Source: Nectonema munidae
Taxonomy: Eukaryota > Nematomorpha > Nectonematoida > Nectonematidae
Direction: 5' to 3'
DNA length: 64,000 nucleotides
Assembly (NCBI GenBank): GCA_030549495.1
Contig: JAUIRK010001025.1
Span: 265,501-329,500, forward strand
This document shows, piece by piece, positions 1 to 11,460 of the stretch (positions are counted from its first letter, which is position 1; each line of letters starts with the position of its first letter). The notes below the pieces were generated by a model that ran no database searches, was not told where the DNA came from, and worked only from the letters and a program-made list of their open reading frames with translations. Position numbers and translations under genes: made by a program.

Positions 1-1471
1 TGAATGACAACCCTAACGGGGTAAAAGCAAGTGCAGAAGTTTCACACAGGCATAGAACACTCAAATAATACATATCGTTTGAATATTTTGAAAATATAAT
101 CAAATAAGCTAAATTTTTTGAACAAGAAAATCTCATTAATTCAATTTTTAAATGATCAATGTCTAAATTTTATTTCGATTTAACAAAACTCCCCTTGTAA
201 TCATTTTTCTATATGTTGTTTGAATTTCGTACACAAAGAAAATTATACATTCAAAATAAACAAGGCATACTTTTAGGGTGTGATTTATTTAACGTCTATA
301 AAGAGAGCAACTTTATTTGGGCAAAAAGTAGGTTCAAAAGATTTCCATTTCTTATACATGGTATTGCATAACCAAACATGTAAATTCAAAAGAGAAACAA
401 TTTTATGACTGTTATTTAAAAATTTTCATAAAACTTGTTTGACAGAGAGTATGCATATTATCCTTTACAAACCTTTTTTAAGCCACAAAAAGCGGGGGTT
501 CCCATATGCACTAAAATTTGGTATATTTATGTCTAGGGTTAAGGTTTATGATAGTCAGTAAACAGGAAAATAAGTTCGGTTTGGAATTAAATGAGCGTGA
601 TGATTCTCAAACAAAAGATATTTCCAATTTTGTTCTTCGTCGCAAAGATGCCTACACCGTTGTTTCTAAGATTTAGGTATTGCAGAGTATGAGTTCGTAT
701 GTAGTAGGTCTAGATGTTTTTTGTGTTAAACGCGTGTTGATATCAATACTAAAAATAAGAACGTTCGAAGATCATCTAGGTTTTTTACAGTTTGATTTCA
801 ATATAACTGTCCTAACCTGATTCATTTATTCAACCCGAATAATAATAGAAAGAGAGTTCATCTTTTTTATTGCAAACATTTTATTCCTCTATTTTTAATA
901 ACTATATAAACATTCGAGAAGTACGATTTCCTTAGGAAAATCAAATTTTGAGTACTGAAAGTATCCTATAAATATTAACAGAACACATGACAAGGCATAA
1001 ATCACGATAAAATTATATTGCATATTATTATTGTGAATGAGTATTAATTTCTATTATAAAATAATGTTATGTATATAACATATCCGATACCAATTAATAC
1101 AAATATAACAATAAATTAGTTAATCTTTGATATTGTTAGCTTTAGAGTTTGAAACTCCTGCTCAAAATCTAAGTAGCCATGTACTTATGCAAATTTTTTT
1201 GACATTGGGAGCAAAAGATATTATATTTTTTAAAGTAAAATTTTGTATAAGAACTATGCTTCTAAAAATGCAACAGAATAAAATAAGATCAACAAAGGAA
1301 CCTTCTACCCATACTACAATATTCTTAGGTCATAGAGATCGAAATTTAGATGATTTATAAGTTCATGCAGGAAGCAATTTTAGAAAGAAGGAGAGAGAAA
1401 GAGTAGCAGACAAATACTCGATCTTTCTCCATTCGTTTTTAAGGAAGCGCGAAATTTAAAATGAGTAAGAC
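1..1471. other. Tropomyosin intron or downstream flank, no exon seen
   Basis: AT-rich sequence to the 3' side (minus strand) of the last tropomyosin exon in the window. I looked on the minus strand for exon 5 and later exons and found none, so the rest of the gene lies beyond the left edge. A 34-codon open plus-strand frame at about 572-676 reads like a short coding scrap but matches no family I recognise. Confidence 0.5.
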
Positions 1472-1589
1472 CTCGTCGTATTTGCGATCGGCTTCTTCAG
1501 CAATGTACTGTGCTTCTTTTAATTGATTCTCCAGAGAATCGACTTTTTCCTCGTCTCCCGCACTTCTGTTTTCTAGAACCTTGCGGTTG
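1472..1589 (-). CDS. TPM: Tropomyosin exon 4, version A (mutually exclusive)
   Basis: Tropomyosin is a dimeric coiled coil that lies along actin and controls myosin access. This exon is 118 bp, the usual size of tropomyosin exon 4. After the split Arg codon from exon 3 it reads [15 protein letters not shown] and ends EADRKYDE, closely matching the family (KVIENR, EADRKYEE). The acceptor is CATAAAG before C-AAC-CGC. The donor is GTCTTACTC, weak at positions +3 to +5. It has the same length and phase as the exon at 1701-1818, so using both would shift the frame. This version is closer to the family consensus than its neighbour. It is the last exon visible before the left window edge. Confidence 0.9.
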
Positions 1590-1700
1590 CTTTATGTTCA
1601 ACAATATTATTTCATTATTAAAAATTCATATAACACAAATAGGTATAAAATAAAAAATGGTTGAAAGTGCAAAGATAAGCGAATTTAGAAAAGCGCATAC

Positions 1701-1818
1701 CTCTTGGTACTTATTTTCCGACTCCAACGTCAACTTTTCGGCGTCTTTGAGTTGTGCTTCAAGAGTTGAGGTTCGTCCAAATTCCACTTGGATACGATTG
1801 TCCAGCGCTTTACGTCCA
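1701..1818 (-). CDS. TPM: Tropomyosin exon 4, version B (mutually exclusive)
   Basis: A second 118-bp exon with the same heptad pattern. It reads GRKALDNRIQVEFGR, then LEAQLKDAEKL, and ends NKYQE. The acceptor TATAG precedes T-GGA-CGT and the donor is GTATGCGC. It starts in phase 2 and ends in phase 0, exactly like the exon at 1472-1589, so a transcript can carry only one. It is more divergent than version A in the middle (residues FGRTST where the family has acidic residues). Open reading continues about 80 bp past both splice sites; that is chance, not coding. Confidence 0.88.
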
Positions 1819-2280
1819 CTATACCAGAGTGTAAGCAGCAAAAAGGAAAGCAAAGCAAAAATGTGCAAATCATGCGATTTAAAAACATGCAAAATCAAAA
1901 AAATAATTATGAGACAGATCTACCATATTGACAGCAATAAGTAATGAAATAATCGAACAAAGATTTAGATATTAACGAAAAAATAATCAGGAAATATAAA
2001 GATTAAACTGGACTCTTCATACTATTTGTAGTCAAAATAACATGAATTTAAGATATAATATTGATAACTAGACACAATATTTTGATGGAATTACCAAAAG
2101 AATCTTCTATTATACCTAAGTAAAGCTTTTATAACTTCTCAGAATTTTTACAATTACTAATTTAAAGTTACATCAACTAAAATCTTAGTAAAATGCAGAC
2201 TACTAATTTAGGTATTTAAAAAATTTATGTAATTTTAAAATTAAAACTATTAAAACAAGTATTTTAAAGAAATATTTTAC

Positions 2281-2414
2281 CGTTCACTTTCATCTGCAGA
2301 TTTAGAAGCTTCTTCTAATTTAGCAGAAGCAATTTTTAATCTTTCATCGGATCTTTCTAGATCTTCTTCAAGGAGTTGGATACGACGATTTAGAGCAGCT
2401 AAATCCGCTTCAGC
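2281..2414 (-). CDS. TPM: Tropomyosin exon 3 (shared by long and short isoforms)
   Basis: 134 bp, the same length as exon 3 in vertebrate tropomyosin genes. It reads [20 protein letters not shown] and ends KSADESE plus two bases of an Arg codon, almost identical to the family's most conserved stretch ([14 protein letters not shown]). The acceptor is TTTTAAG and the donor GTAAAATA. Two upstream exons, at 2471-2635 and 2697-2822, both end in phase 0 and could join here, giving a short and a long isoform. Confidence 0.94.
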
Positions 2415-2470
2415 CTTAAAATTAAAATCGTCTTAGTAAATCATAAAAGAAATATGAATGTATTTTAAAC

Positions 2471-2635
2471 TTCTTGGTTTTTTCTCTGTTCAATGTGCAA
2501 AGATTTAGAAGCAATTCTTAATTCTTCAGTTTTAACTTCTAAGTCATCCCTACTTTTTTTTAATTTATTTTTAATAACACTAACAATAGGACAATGATCG
2601 AGACCAGAATTAGGTGACTGAGTAAGGGAAGACAT
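2471..2635 (-). CDS. TPM: Alternative first exon of a short tropomyosin isoform
   Basis: A start exon lying between exons 2 and 3, where vertebrates and flies place the promoter for short cytoplasmic tropomyosins. It has its own ATG at 2635 and 55 codons: an unstructured head (MSSLTQSPNSGLDH), then a heptad-rich coil (VIKNKLKKSRDDLEVKTEEL). It ends QRKNQE in phase 0, which fits exon 3 (AEADLAAL). The vertebrate short-form exon likewise starts with a small serine-rich head and ends in a charged coil. The donor is GTTTAA, which is weak; read straight through, translation stops two codons later. A promoter would have to lie in 2636-2696 or within the preceding intron. I infer function from position, phase and coil pattern. 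Confidence 0.72.
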
Positions 2636-2696
2636 TAAAAATTGCCTTTAACTTGGATTGAAATAAGAATAATAAAAAATCAAAAAATATAATTAC

Positions 2697-2822
2697 AACA
2701 GCAGAAGCTTTATCTTTGGTTTCAAGTTGATCTTGAGCTTCTTTTAACGAACTCTGGGCATCATCTAAATCATTGTCTAGTTGTTGAATTTTTTTTTGAA
2801 GATTTTGAACTTCTTCTTCGGC
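2697..2822 (-). CDS. TPM: Tropomyosin exon 2 (long isoform)
   Basis: 126 bp (42 codons), the usual length of tropomyosin exon 2. It reads AEEEVQNLQKKIQQLDNDLD and ends TKDKASAV. The acceptor is CTTTTTAG and the donor GTAATTATA. Family members have KKLQ..E.DLD..QE.L in this stretch, with the same alternating hydrophobic a/d positions. It is spliced to exon 1 at 5972-6085 across a 3.1-kb intron, and by phase to exon 3. Confidence 0.93.
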
Positions 2823-5800
2823 CTAAAAAGGAATTTATATAACTAAAAATAAATAATTTAAAACAGTTTAAGGATAAAAATGAAATTAATGTATGAACTA
2901 AATAGAATTTAGGATAAAGTTTAAACTTCTTTAAAAAATACAAAAATTATTATGGGTACTCAAGGGGGAAGGGGGGGGGGTAGAGAGTAGAGGGGGCGCT
3001 AATCTGTTTTGATGTCTCATCTGTCCACCCCAAAAAACGTGTTACATATGTGATGCATTGCTTATATAAAAATGCTCAATAGTATGCTGATCAACTTTCA
3101 TCTACGTAGACTTGTTTTTGAAAGACTAGATTATGAGTTAATAAATAGGTTTACAGACTATATAACTTTTTTAAACTCTAAGCCCGCGTAATGCCAGCTT
3201 TTTATATTGAAAAGCTACATCTACTATGCTTTATAAAAACAATAAAATTTAATATAATAAATATTAAAACCTGCTTAATTTCAGATCAAATTAAAGTTGA
3301 GTGCACCGTCCAGTTAGACATATTTTAAGAAAATTATTAAACACAAAGCGAATGAGATAAATTTAAACATAAAAACTGATTTAATGTCAAAAATAACTAG
3401 TTTTGTTTCAACATTACAAGGACGAATATTTTAAAACAAATTTTAATAATATTTGACACGATATTCATTGTTGAAATCGTTTTTCTACCCTTAAAAGAGC
3501 TGATCATTGTTATAGATGAACTATGATACCGCATAGAGAATATGTTTACTTTATACACTTTGAAAATAAATTGACCCAACGTTGATAAAAAGTTTTCAAA
3601 ACAAAAAAATTGCCCATAACGTTGTATAATAAAAATGACATATTTAAGATAAAAATTTTACTTAATCTATATTTATAGTAAATAAAAGCTTTAAAAAGTT
3701 GTAAATTCCTGGATACACCACTGTGGGTATTTAGTTTAAAACCAATAGCCTATACATTTGAATTTAGCGAAAATTTGCGGTCACTTCAACCAACCCCATC
3801 CCTACCTTAAATACCCTCAGAGGACGAAAGATTAATGAAGTAAAAGTTTTTATAAATCTTGGTGAGTTTTCATTTTGAAGGCACAATTGACTAAAAATAT
3901 GATGGAATAGTTTGATGATGAACAATAGCCAAGAACTTATGGTATCGAAAATAAGGATTTATAAAATTTTACTTACGCACGAAGTAAAAGAGTACAGTTG
4001 ACTGACACATATAATAAATAATTTTAATTCTAACATCGAAAATCTAGATATTAATAAACAAATCAGTTCAAAAAGAAATTATAAAATAGTAAACCATGAT
4101 TCAAACGTTTCTTGATAAGAATTGATCAGATGTATAAATTTCTACTTGATTTTATCAGTAACATATACGCGCCAGTACCCTTCTCTTGTTATTATTTAAA
4201 TGTACACTCAGGTGGGCCTGATAGGGCACAAGAAAACCCACATTAAGAGCAGCCGAGCATATAGGGAATGTTCTTAATTAGGAAGTGGCAAACATTTTAT
4301 TCATTTTTAAAACAATTTGCGTTTGAAACTAAACCGCAAAACATGAAAAGTAATACCCTGGAGGAGTCTACTAAACCAAACAAGTCTTTTAATAATATAA
4401 AAGATAAATGGAAGTGACAAAAGGCCTTTTCACACACTGGGGCCCGCCGGACGTAGGCCCTTGCTCTTGGTCAAGTCTCAAATGTAACCCGGGAACTTAA
4501 ACTCCTAGGCTGAGGTACACCCTAACCCTAATTGAGGATATATTTAATTTCACCGCTACCAAAATCTACAAAAACCAAAAATTCTCAAAAACTAAAGTAC
4601 CTTAATTTTTGGGACTTTGGTAGCGGGGATCTTGACTAGATGATATAACCGCTCCTCACTAAAATTATTTCTTGTTAAGACTAAAAGAGCAAAAATGTCC
4701 GATATTTAAGATAATTTTGGAGAAAAAAATACAGGACTAATTTTTTCAACAAACTTACAGAAAACGAATATTTAACGCTGAAAATTAATAATTTAGAAAA
4801 ACCTCTTGAAAATTACAAAAAAAATTTGCACTCCCCCCCCCCCCCCCCCCAATAATTTTAAGGATGTGCGCCCTTGGCTGACACATAATGGCCAATATTT
4901 TTCAAAAAAATAAAAAATCAATTTCTCAGAAACTAAGTCAAAAATTTTTCATTAAAAAAGTTGACTCAAAATTTGAAACATAAAATCCTAGTTAGAAAAT
5001 TTGTAAGCGTTGTTTGCGTTGTTTAAACTTAACATAGTAACCGTATTAGAACTACGATTAAATTACAGAATGAAGATCCAAAAAATGAAAAGGTACGTCA
5101 TATGAAAACTAATAAGCCAATGGCAATTACTCAGGGGAAGTTACGTCGATATCAAAGTAGTATCAAATACTCTTTTTCAACAAATTTAGGAAAATATTAT
5201 AATAAAGTAAGAGAATTTAAAGTTATTTGCTATCTGAGAATTAGTGAGTTTAGAAATTAAAATAGCCAAAACCTCTGAACCAAAACGGCCTCATGCAATT
5301 TGCACTAAATATATTTAGCTGATGTTTAAACAATCAACAGAGCAAAATCGGACGAACGATTCATACAAAGCGAAAAAACAAAAAGAAATCAAATGGAAAG
5401 GAAAAAATGGGGGTAAGAAAAAGGGAAAATAGGGCACTTCTAATATAATTGACTACAAAAATACTTACATATTTGGATGTTGTGAAAATTACAAAAAAAT
5501 TTATTTATGTAAATCAGAAATAAACAACAAGTTTGTATTGTTTTAGTTCGCTTCTTGCTCGTGGCCGTTTTGTTCATAAGTCGAGGTTTTAATAGTAACC
5601 GGTTTGACTAGAAACCAATCTATAATGAAAAATTCCAAAAAATTTCATCCTTTACAAAGTCATCCAGGTAACAAAAATGGAATTCCTAAAACTTTGAAAA
5701 CACATTGAATCATGTTAGTTATTAAATCCTTAACGTCGATTGGAATGAAATTAAATAAACAACTTTTCTTTTATAACAAAAAAAGGAACGCTTTAAAAAT

Positions 5801-5971
5801 TACAAGGAAAAGAAAGGCTCAACGATGTATTACGAAACCTACCAAATGGAACTACAACATCCGAAAGAATAAAAATGGTCTGCTATAAATTAAACAAAAA
5901 TCAAAGAAAAAGATACAGCTGATTAGTTTCTTATTTTAAGGGTTAAAATGTTGGAATAAAATAAGCGTTAC
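2823..5971 (-). other. Tropomyosin intron 1
   Basis: A 3.1-kb intron on the minus strand. It is AT-rich, with a G-run at about 2967-2982 and an 18-base C-run near 4833-4850. A slightly GC-richer patch at 4430-4510 may be an old repeat. I see no further tropomyosin exon (for example an alternative exon 2) and no recognisable coding region. Confidence 0.7.
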
Positions 5972-6085
5972 CTTTGCAGCCCTTTCATTTGCTTCACGAG
6001 CATTAGCTTCGCATTGGTCAGCTCGGTCCAGCGCATTTTCGCGCTCTATTTTCATAGACTGCAATTTCTTCTTGATGGCTTCCAT
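5972..6085 (-). CDS. TPM: Tropomyosin exon 1 (long, muscle-type isoform start)
   Basis: ATG at 6085, then [20 protein letters not shown] and, at the end, ANEARE-like heptads closing with NERAAK. The length is 38 codons (114 bp), exactly that of exon 1a of long tropomyosins, and the sequence follows the family start M(D/E)AIKKKMQAMK. The donor is GTAACGC. The conserved N-terminal Met-Glu/Asp-Ala is the residue set involved in head-to-tail overlap on actin. Just upstream (minus strand) TTTCTGTAG at about 6103-6111 could be the acceptor for a non-coding first exon, so the promoter may lie further right. Two overlapping open frames at 6124-6433 are not supported as genes. Confidence 0.95.
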
Positions 6086-8102
6086 TTTTCAGAACCCAAA
6101 AAATCCTACAGAAATATGAGGAGTCACAGAAGGAATGAACGGATAGTAGGAAAGAGTGGATGATACAATACACAAAGACGCTCGAAAGAAGAGATGATGA
6201 TGTAAGAGAGTAGAAAGATTATTTCAAGTTCACACTCAGGACTTTTATTATTGCGCTCACACACCCTGCTTTCTATGAAACGAAATTGCACCGTATGTAT
6301 GCAAGAGAGAAAAAGATCGAACGCGAATAAACGAGGACTTACGAACATATGTGCTCTGGCGTTTATCATTCCTCGTACCAAGTTATATCCTGCCTTATAT
6401 GGAATGAGAGTAGGGAGGGAAGCCATGTGTTGATGATTTAATGTGTTTTACTCATCATCATCACCACCAGCATGTAGAGTGCTGATGTAACCACATCACA
6501 TAGCATAAGCAAAGAAGAAATGTTATACATTGGATATGATTTGTGTTCGTAAGAAAATTTTCATTCAGCAGAGAGCGGAATATTATATATAACCTACAGA
6601 ATAAAAGGATGATGAAAATAGTATTCGCATTGATGTGCTCAAATGACCACATATACGCAGTGTTGTATTCAAGAGAGCGTGAGATCGATATAAACATTAC
6701 GCAAAAGAACCAATTGTCTTTGGTATTGATTTTTGACAATCTTGAAGTGAAATATGCATGCATGCATGATGAGAAGAATGGATGAGAATAAGTGATTCAC
6801 AAGCCTATTCATGATGATACGTTGGCATATGTGTGCCGCTATATGTGTTTCGCTTACAGCCTACACCATTTTGCCACTGGTCATTGTTCGAGTTTTGATG
6901 TTGGTTGTTTGTTGCTTATCAATAGTAATGGTGAAGCGAGGATAATAATTGCTGTGTGCGAGTAAAGGACGAAAGCGGGAAAATAATTTTACTTTTTACA
7001 AGTCGCGGTTCACTTCAAACTCTTAGGTAGAAGGCGTCTCTTTCGATTCAGCTTTTGTTGAAAACGACGACCTGTCATGATGGATATATTTGTTTTTCAT
7101 TCTTTTATTTTATTCTGGAGACTTCAAGAAGTTTCGTATGCAAGATTTGAGCGGAGTGTTGTAGACTTTCCCTTTGCACGATCCTATTTCTTTTGATATA
7201 AATAATACTCTTTGCGGGAAGAGATGCCTGATTTCGACATTATTGAATCGGGACAAAAATGGAATAATGAATTAATATGAAGAATAAAAAGGTGTGCTTC
7301 TGTACTAAAAAAGAAACAATCATGTCTTTAGCACGTTTTATCTAAACTCCTTTTTATATTCATACGAATCCCACATCATTGCGTTGTTAAACCACGTCAA
7401 ACCAAAACAGATTACAACCCTATTTATGGGTCATTTGTAAAAGTATTCGATAATCCTATGTTCGATTTATTAGTGAAAAATTGACTCTTAACGAATTAGC
7501 AAATCATTCGTTTATCTACCTAGTTGGCCAACAGTAAAAAATTTTGTTGATAGCTAAACCATTTCGAATAAGATGAATCATAAGCCTTCGTCCTTTTTAT
7601 TTTGCCTAAATTTGTAGCAAAAATCAGTTGATATCGGGGATGTTTAAATAAATATTTAAACATCTTTCTTAAACATTTATCGTTCACTGAGATTCTTAAA
7701 AATTTAAAAATCGCACATGAAATAAAAAAAAATGCACAAAATCTTTCACCATTTTTTCAAATAGCAATTTGATTCCTACATCCCATTTATATTGAATAAA
7801 TTCTTCGTAAAAATTTTCTTTTAAAGATTCCATATTACAAGAAAAAGGATTCCTCACCCATTCTTCTATTTAGTGCTCATACAAATCCTTAGTTCTGAAC
7901 AAAAAGTGATCTTTCTGCTGAGATTTATGAATAGAAAAACTTTAATTTGACGGAAAATCTGACTGCATTAAATTCTTATGTAAAAAGTAAGTTTTGAAAA
8001 AATAATAGAATATATCTTTATTTATATACAATGCAGAAATTATTTCTAAAAAAGTTGCCCACCTGAATTCCATTTTCGCGCAAAAGTAGGGGATTCACTC
8101 AC

Positions 8103-8117
8103 GGTTGAGAAACCCTG
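8103..8117 (-). repeat. hAT-like terminal repeat remnant
   Basis: Reading the minus strand from 8117 gives CAGGGTTTCTCAACC, the kind of terminal inverted repeat many hAT elements carry. I did not find its partner end nearby, so it is a fragment. Confidence 0.3.
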
Positions 8118-8465
8118 CTAGTATACAAGAAAGTTTATTTTTAAGTTTATCTTTAAGGTTTCTTGCGTAAAAATTGGTCAAAATTAGTCTCCTAAAAAGT
8201 TTCTTAAACTAATATTTTTTACTGCATAAATAATAAGTGCGGAATATTGGGCAAGTGGACATTGTCTACAGAGTATTTGCCCAGTTGTACAAAAGCTTAT
8301 TTGCTCCTGGTGATGTTACAAAAGGCCATTTGCCAATTAATCATTTTACAAAAGGACAATTGAACAGTGAGGAAATTTTCACAAGTGTATACAATTTTCT
8401 TTCATGAAAATATTGAAAACACTTCGCAGTTTAAAAATAAATTTTGTTCATTTGTTGCTGATTAC

Positions 8466-8560
8466 CAGAGTTGGGAAAATAACAACAAAATTATAACGAC
8501 AAAGAAGTGAAAATTTTTTAAATTAACGATAAAGAAAACGACAATAAATTTTTACATTGG
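8466..8560 (+). repeat. hAT-like element end, shared with 54.5 kb
   Basis: Starts CAGAGTTGGGAAAATAAC and continues with runs of AACGAC/AACGATAAAG. A related sequence on the minus strand at 54450-54542 starts TAGAGTTGGGAAAACAAC and continues with similar AACGATA motifs. The CAGAG start suggests a hAT terminus. No coding part is recognisable. Confidence 0.35.
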
Positions 8561-10499
8561 CGATTGTGTTAAGTTCTTTCATTTCTCGTTATATATTTTC
8601 TTATTAGTATAAGATTATTAAGGCAAGATAAATCAGAAAGTGAAGATACTTAAACATAAAAGATGGATTCATTTCACTTAGTCATTACGATTTAAAGAAA
8701 GTGTTCACCCTTAAAGTTTATTTGAAAATACAAATAGTGATTTGAAAACTTTTGGTATAAAATTAAAAAAGACATTTTAGCCTCATTCATAGATCGTGCT
8801 GCTATCACTTTGGAGATTCTTTCCACTTTAAATTTGTTACTCATTTCTTACTAATAACAAGTATAAGCTTTTAAAATAGTAATATAAGAAAAAGAAACTA
8901 ACTAAGAAATAAATTAATTAACTCGCTACTTTACACATAACTAACTAGAGAATTAACCAATAAACCAGCCATTTAACATTTAATGGAAAAAACCTTTTTG
9001 AAGAAGTTAATTGAAAAACGAAAAATAAATAACAAGCATGCCTTACTTTTTGATAATTAGGATTTGGGAGTGATGGAGAATTGCGAAAAAGTAAGTAAAA
9101 AAGGGTTCGAAAAAGTTGAATCTTAGAAAACAGTAAAAACTCAAAAAAAAAAAGTAAAGATTAAAATTAAAAAATTTAAGAATTATTTAGCTACATAAGA
9201 AAGCTATTGTATAGTTTATGGCGGATCTGGCAAAGAAACCAACAAAAAAAACGTAACATCCATTAAATGTAATACCGAATTTTTTGGAAGATAAAGACGA
9301 TTTGAGAAAGACCTCCAAGATTCAAGATTTTTTTGAAGAAAGTTCCTTCAAAATTCAACCAGAATAACTTCTATTTTCCATTGAATGTTTTAATTGCTTC
9401 TCTAGCCTCACATTTTGTCATCTTGTTGCATTAGTTAGAGATAACAGACCACTAGCCAACACAGTGGGTAGAGAGGGGGCTTAAAATTAGAAAAAAGGGT
9501 TCATTTTAGATTTTACAAGAATTTGTTTTTAATTTCAATTTCATCATTCCCACAAATAGTAAGCACTTTTATCTCAATTGTTTCAAGTTTTTATCTTCCA
9601 TATAGTTACAAGCTTTGAATAAGCTCAGGACTGAATGCTTACTTACTTACAATACATTTTATTAGAAGTTTGACCTGGAAGATGAATATATTTATCGCGC
9701 TGCATTCAAAATGGCTGTAAAATGCCATGGTTTTCTAAGTTTCAATAAATCATATTTTTTAAATAATTTAAATCTAAAATTTTTATGTTAGTATTTATTC
9801 GGTATATAAATTCTGTTTGCATGATTTTTATTATTTAATTAATCCGAGTACTCTAAAATCGAATTAAACTATTCAGCTTTGAGTCGATGAAGGATATCTG
9901 TAGCTCCCATACAGACCCATACCCGTAAAACCTTTCAAAGATTACTTTTATACAGTCAGCATTTAGTTTACAATATAAAAGCACCTAATCCGCACCACGT
10001 CTTTCTGATCAAAATCTGTGAAGCCCTCACGTTGGTAGCCCGCTCTTAGTTTCAAATTCAAAAGCTATCCAAAAAGAAGAAATCTTTTCAAGTCCCTTTT
10101 TGTAAATCAAATCTCTGTGCAAATGTGATTCCTGCATCACTAACGTTACATTCACTGAAGGCACTTGAAAGAAAAATGTTTAAGTAATAGAAGAAACAGC
10201 ATGCAATAGAGACATAATCAGCTCTACAAATTCAAGGTCTCTTTTTCTTTTATGCTTTTTAGTCCTGATGGAGATGCTGAAATTTTATATTTTTTTCGCA
10301 GAATAACTTATCTTTACATTGATGAAAAAAGACTTTGTACTTAACAGATTTATCGCAATGAAATAACAGAGATAGTGAAATATATACATGACATTTCTTT
10401 TTTTAAAACAAAATCTGATAAAAGGATTCCCTTCCACAACATGCTGAAACAAGTTACCATCAATATTTTTCAGCCAATATTTTTCTACTCTCTTCTCAA

Positions 10500-10815
10500 G
10501 CAATACAAGAAACGCACCAAGAGGCACTCCTAAGCTAAATTATTCTCCTCCAATGAATGAAATTATAATTAATGAAGAAACTGTTTATGAAAAGGTGAGT
10601 ACACTGGACGTAAACAAATCTCCAGCAGCATTCATACATTTTGAAAAAATTAAGCTATCTTTTAACGTCCCCTTTTAACAAAGCCCTTTAACATTTATTT
10701 AAGTGAAGAAAGTCTTTCCTTAGCCAGGAAAACAGCAATAGTAATGCCTATTTATAAAAGCTCAGACCTTGAGCTTGCTTCTAACTTAGTTTCCCAACAT
10801 AGTTTTCACTATTAT
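10500..10815 (+). mobile_element. Non-LTR retrotransposon (LINE) reverse transcriptase scrap
   Basis: Translation gives pieces typical of the start of a LINE reverse transcriptase: VYEKVSTLDVNKSPAAFIHF (family pattern V...L...KSPG.D), then KPFNIYLSEESLSLARKTAI, then VMPIYKSSDLELASN (pattern V.PIYK.GD..EASNYRPIS). The frame changes once between these pieces and the match stops at about 10815. Domain order is correct for a plus-strand element. It is short, broken and has lost everything after the first reverse transcriptase motifs. Confidence 0.6.
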
Positions 10816-10865
10816 GGAGTGAACATTTATGAAAGTTATATTTATATTCTCAATAAAATATATTT

Positions 10866-11460
10866 TTTGTACTGGATCTCCATGCTGATTTCAATTTTGG
10901 ACTCAGTTTTCATAATTAGAATGTGAAAATGTCAATCAAATATGTTAGTTTCACAAGAAAATTTTCTTCAAAAACATTTATTCACATTTTAAGTAAAATG
11001 TTAAATTGACCATGCTGATACCATTTTTTGGATAGGTTTTTACCATAACTGTGAAAAATGTGTCAAAGTTCAATAGAATTAGTGATGTATGGCTGAAAAA
11101 TATCTCATAAACATGCTTCCATATTTTAACTAAAATATATTTTTTATTCTTAATTTCTTATTGCGATGCTCCCTTCATTTCGGGAATTAGTTTTTCCAAT
11201 TAGGGTGCAGGAATGTGGGGAATTATCAATCAAATTTGACATTTTGGAAAAAAACAAAGTTCTAAAGATAAACTAAATTTTCTCAAAAATTCACTTTTGA
11301 ATGAAAATCACTATTAAAATTTTGATTGAGGATACTAAAAATATCCCTCAAATTTAAAATTGATTTTTAATATGTTTTTCATTTCTGTACTTCTTTTTAG
11401 TCATTACAGTGTAAAAATGGGTGAAAGTATCAATCGAATTGGCAAAAATCTTTTTTTTTC
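10866..11460 (-). repeat. Satellite-like repeat block, minus orientation
   Basis: At least four diverged units, 130 to 210 bp apart. Each carries CATGCTGATTTCA-like, GTTTTCATAATTAG-like and GTGAAAATGTCAATC-like segments. The same unit occurs in reverse complement at 16190-16690. No open frame is conserved across the units. Confidence 0.6.

Larger units (their letters stand above)
6086..10499. other. Upstream flank of tropomyosin; AT-rich, repeat scraps
   Basis: 6086-7200 is less AT-rich than the surroundings and rich in ATG/CAT repeats. It is the likely place for the tropomyosin promoter and a leader exon; a candidate leader lies near 6990-7080 (unproven). From 7200 to 10500 I see no gene. 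Short transposon termini are listed separately at 8103 and 8466. Opposed open frames at 6124-6785 and 10285-10527 are AT-rich chance frames. Confidence 0.5.

Noticed and set aside
2940-2990. Poly-G tract and other homopolymer runs (also 4833, 32756, 34357, 42835, 59013)
   Set aside because: Simple homopolymers; apart from marking possible sequencing uncertainty in length I see no function.
6124-6785. Four overlapping open frames on both strands right of tropomyosin exon 1
   Set aside because: They overlap each other antisense, have no recognisable domain, and lie where tropomyosin leader/promoter sequence is expected.
9226-9245. GGSGKET, P-loop-like string on the plus strand
   Set aside because: Sits in a frame full of stops with no helicase or NTPase context; chance match.
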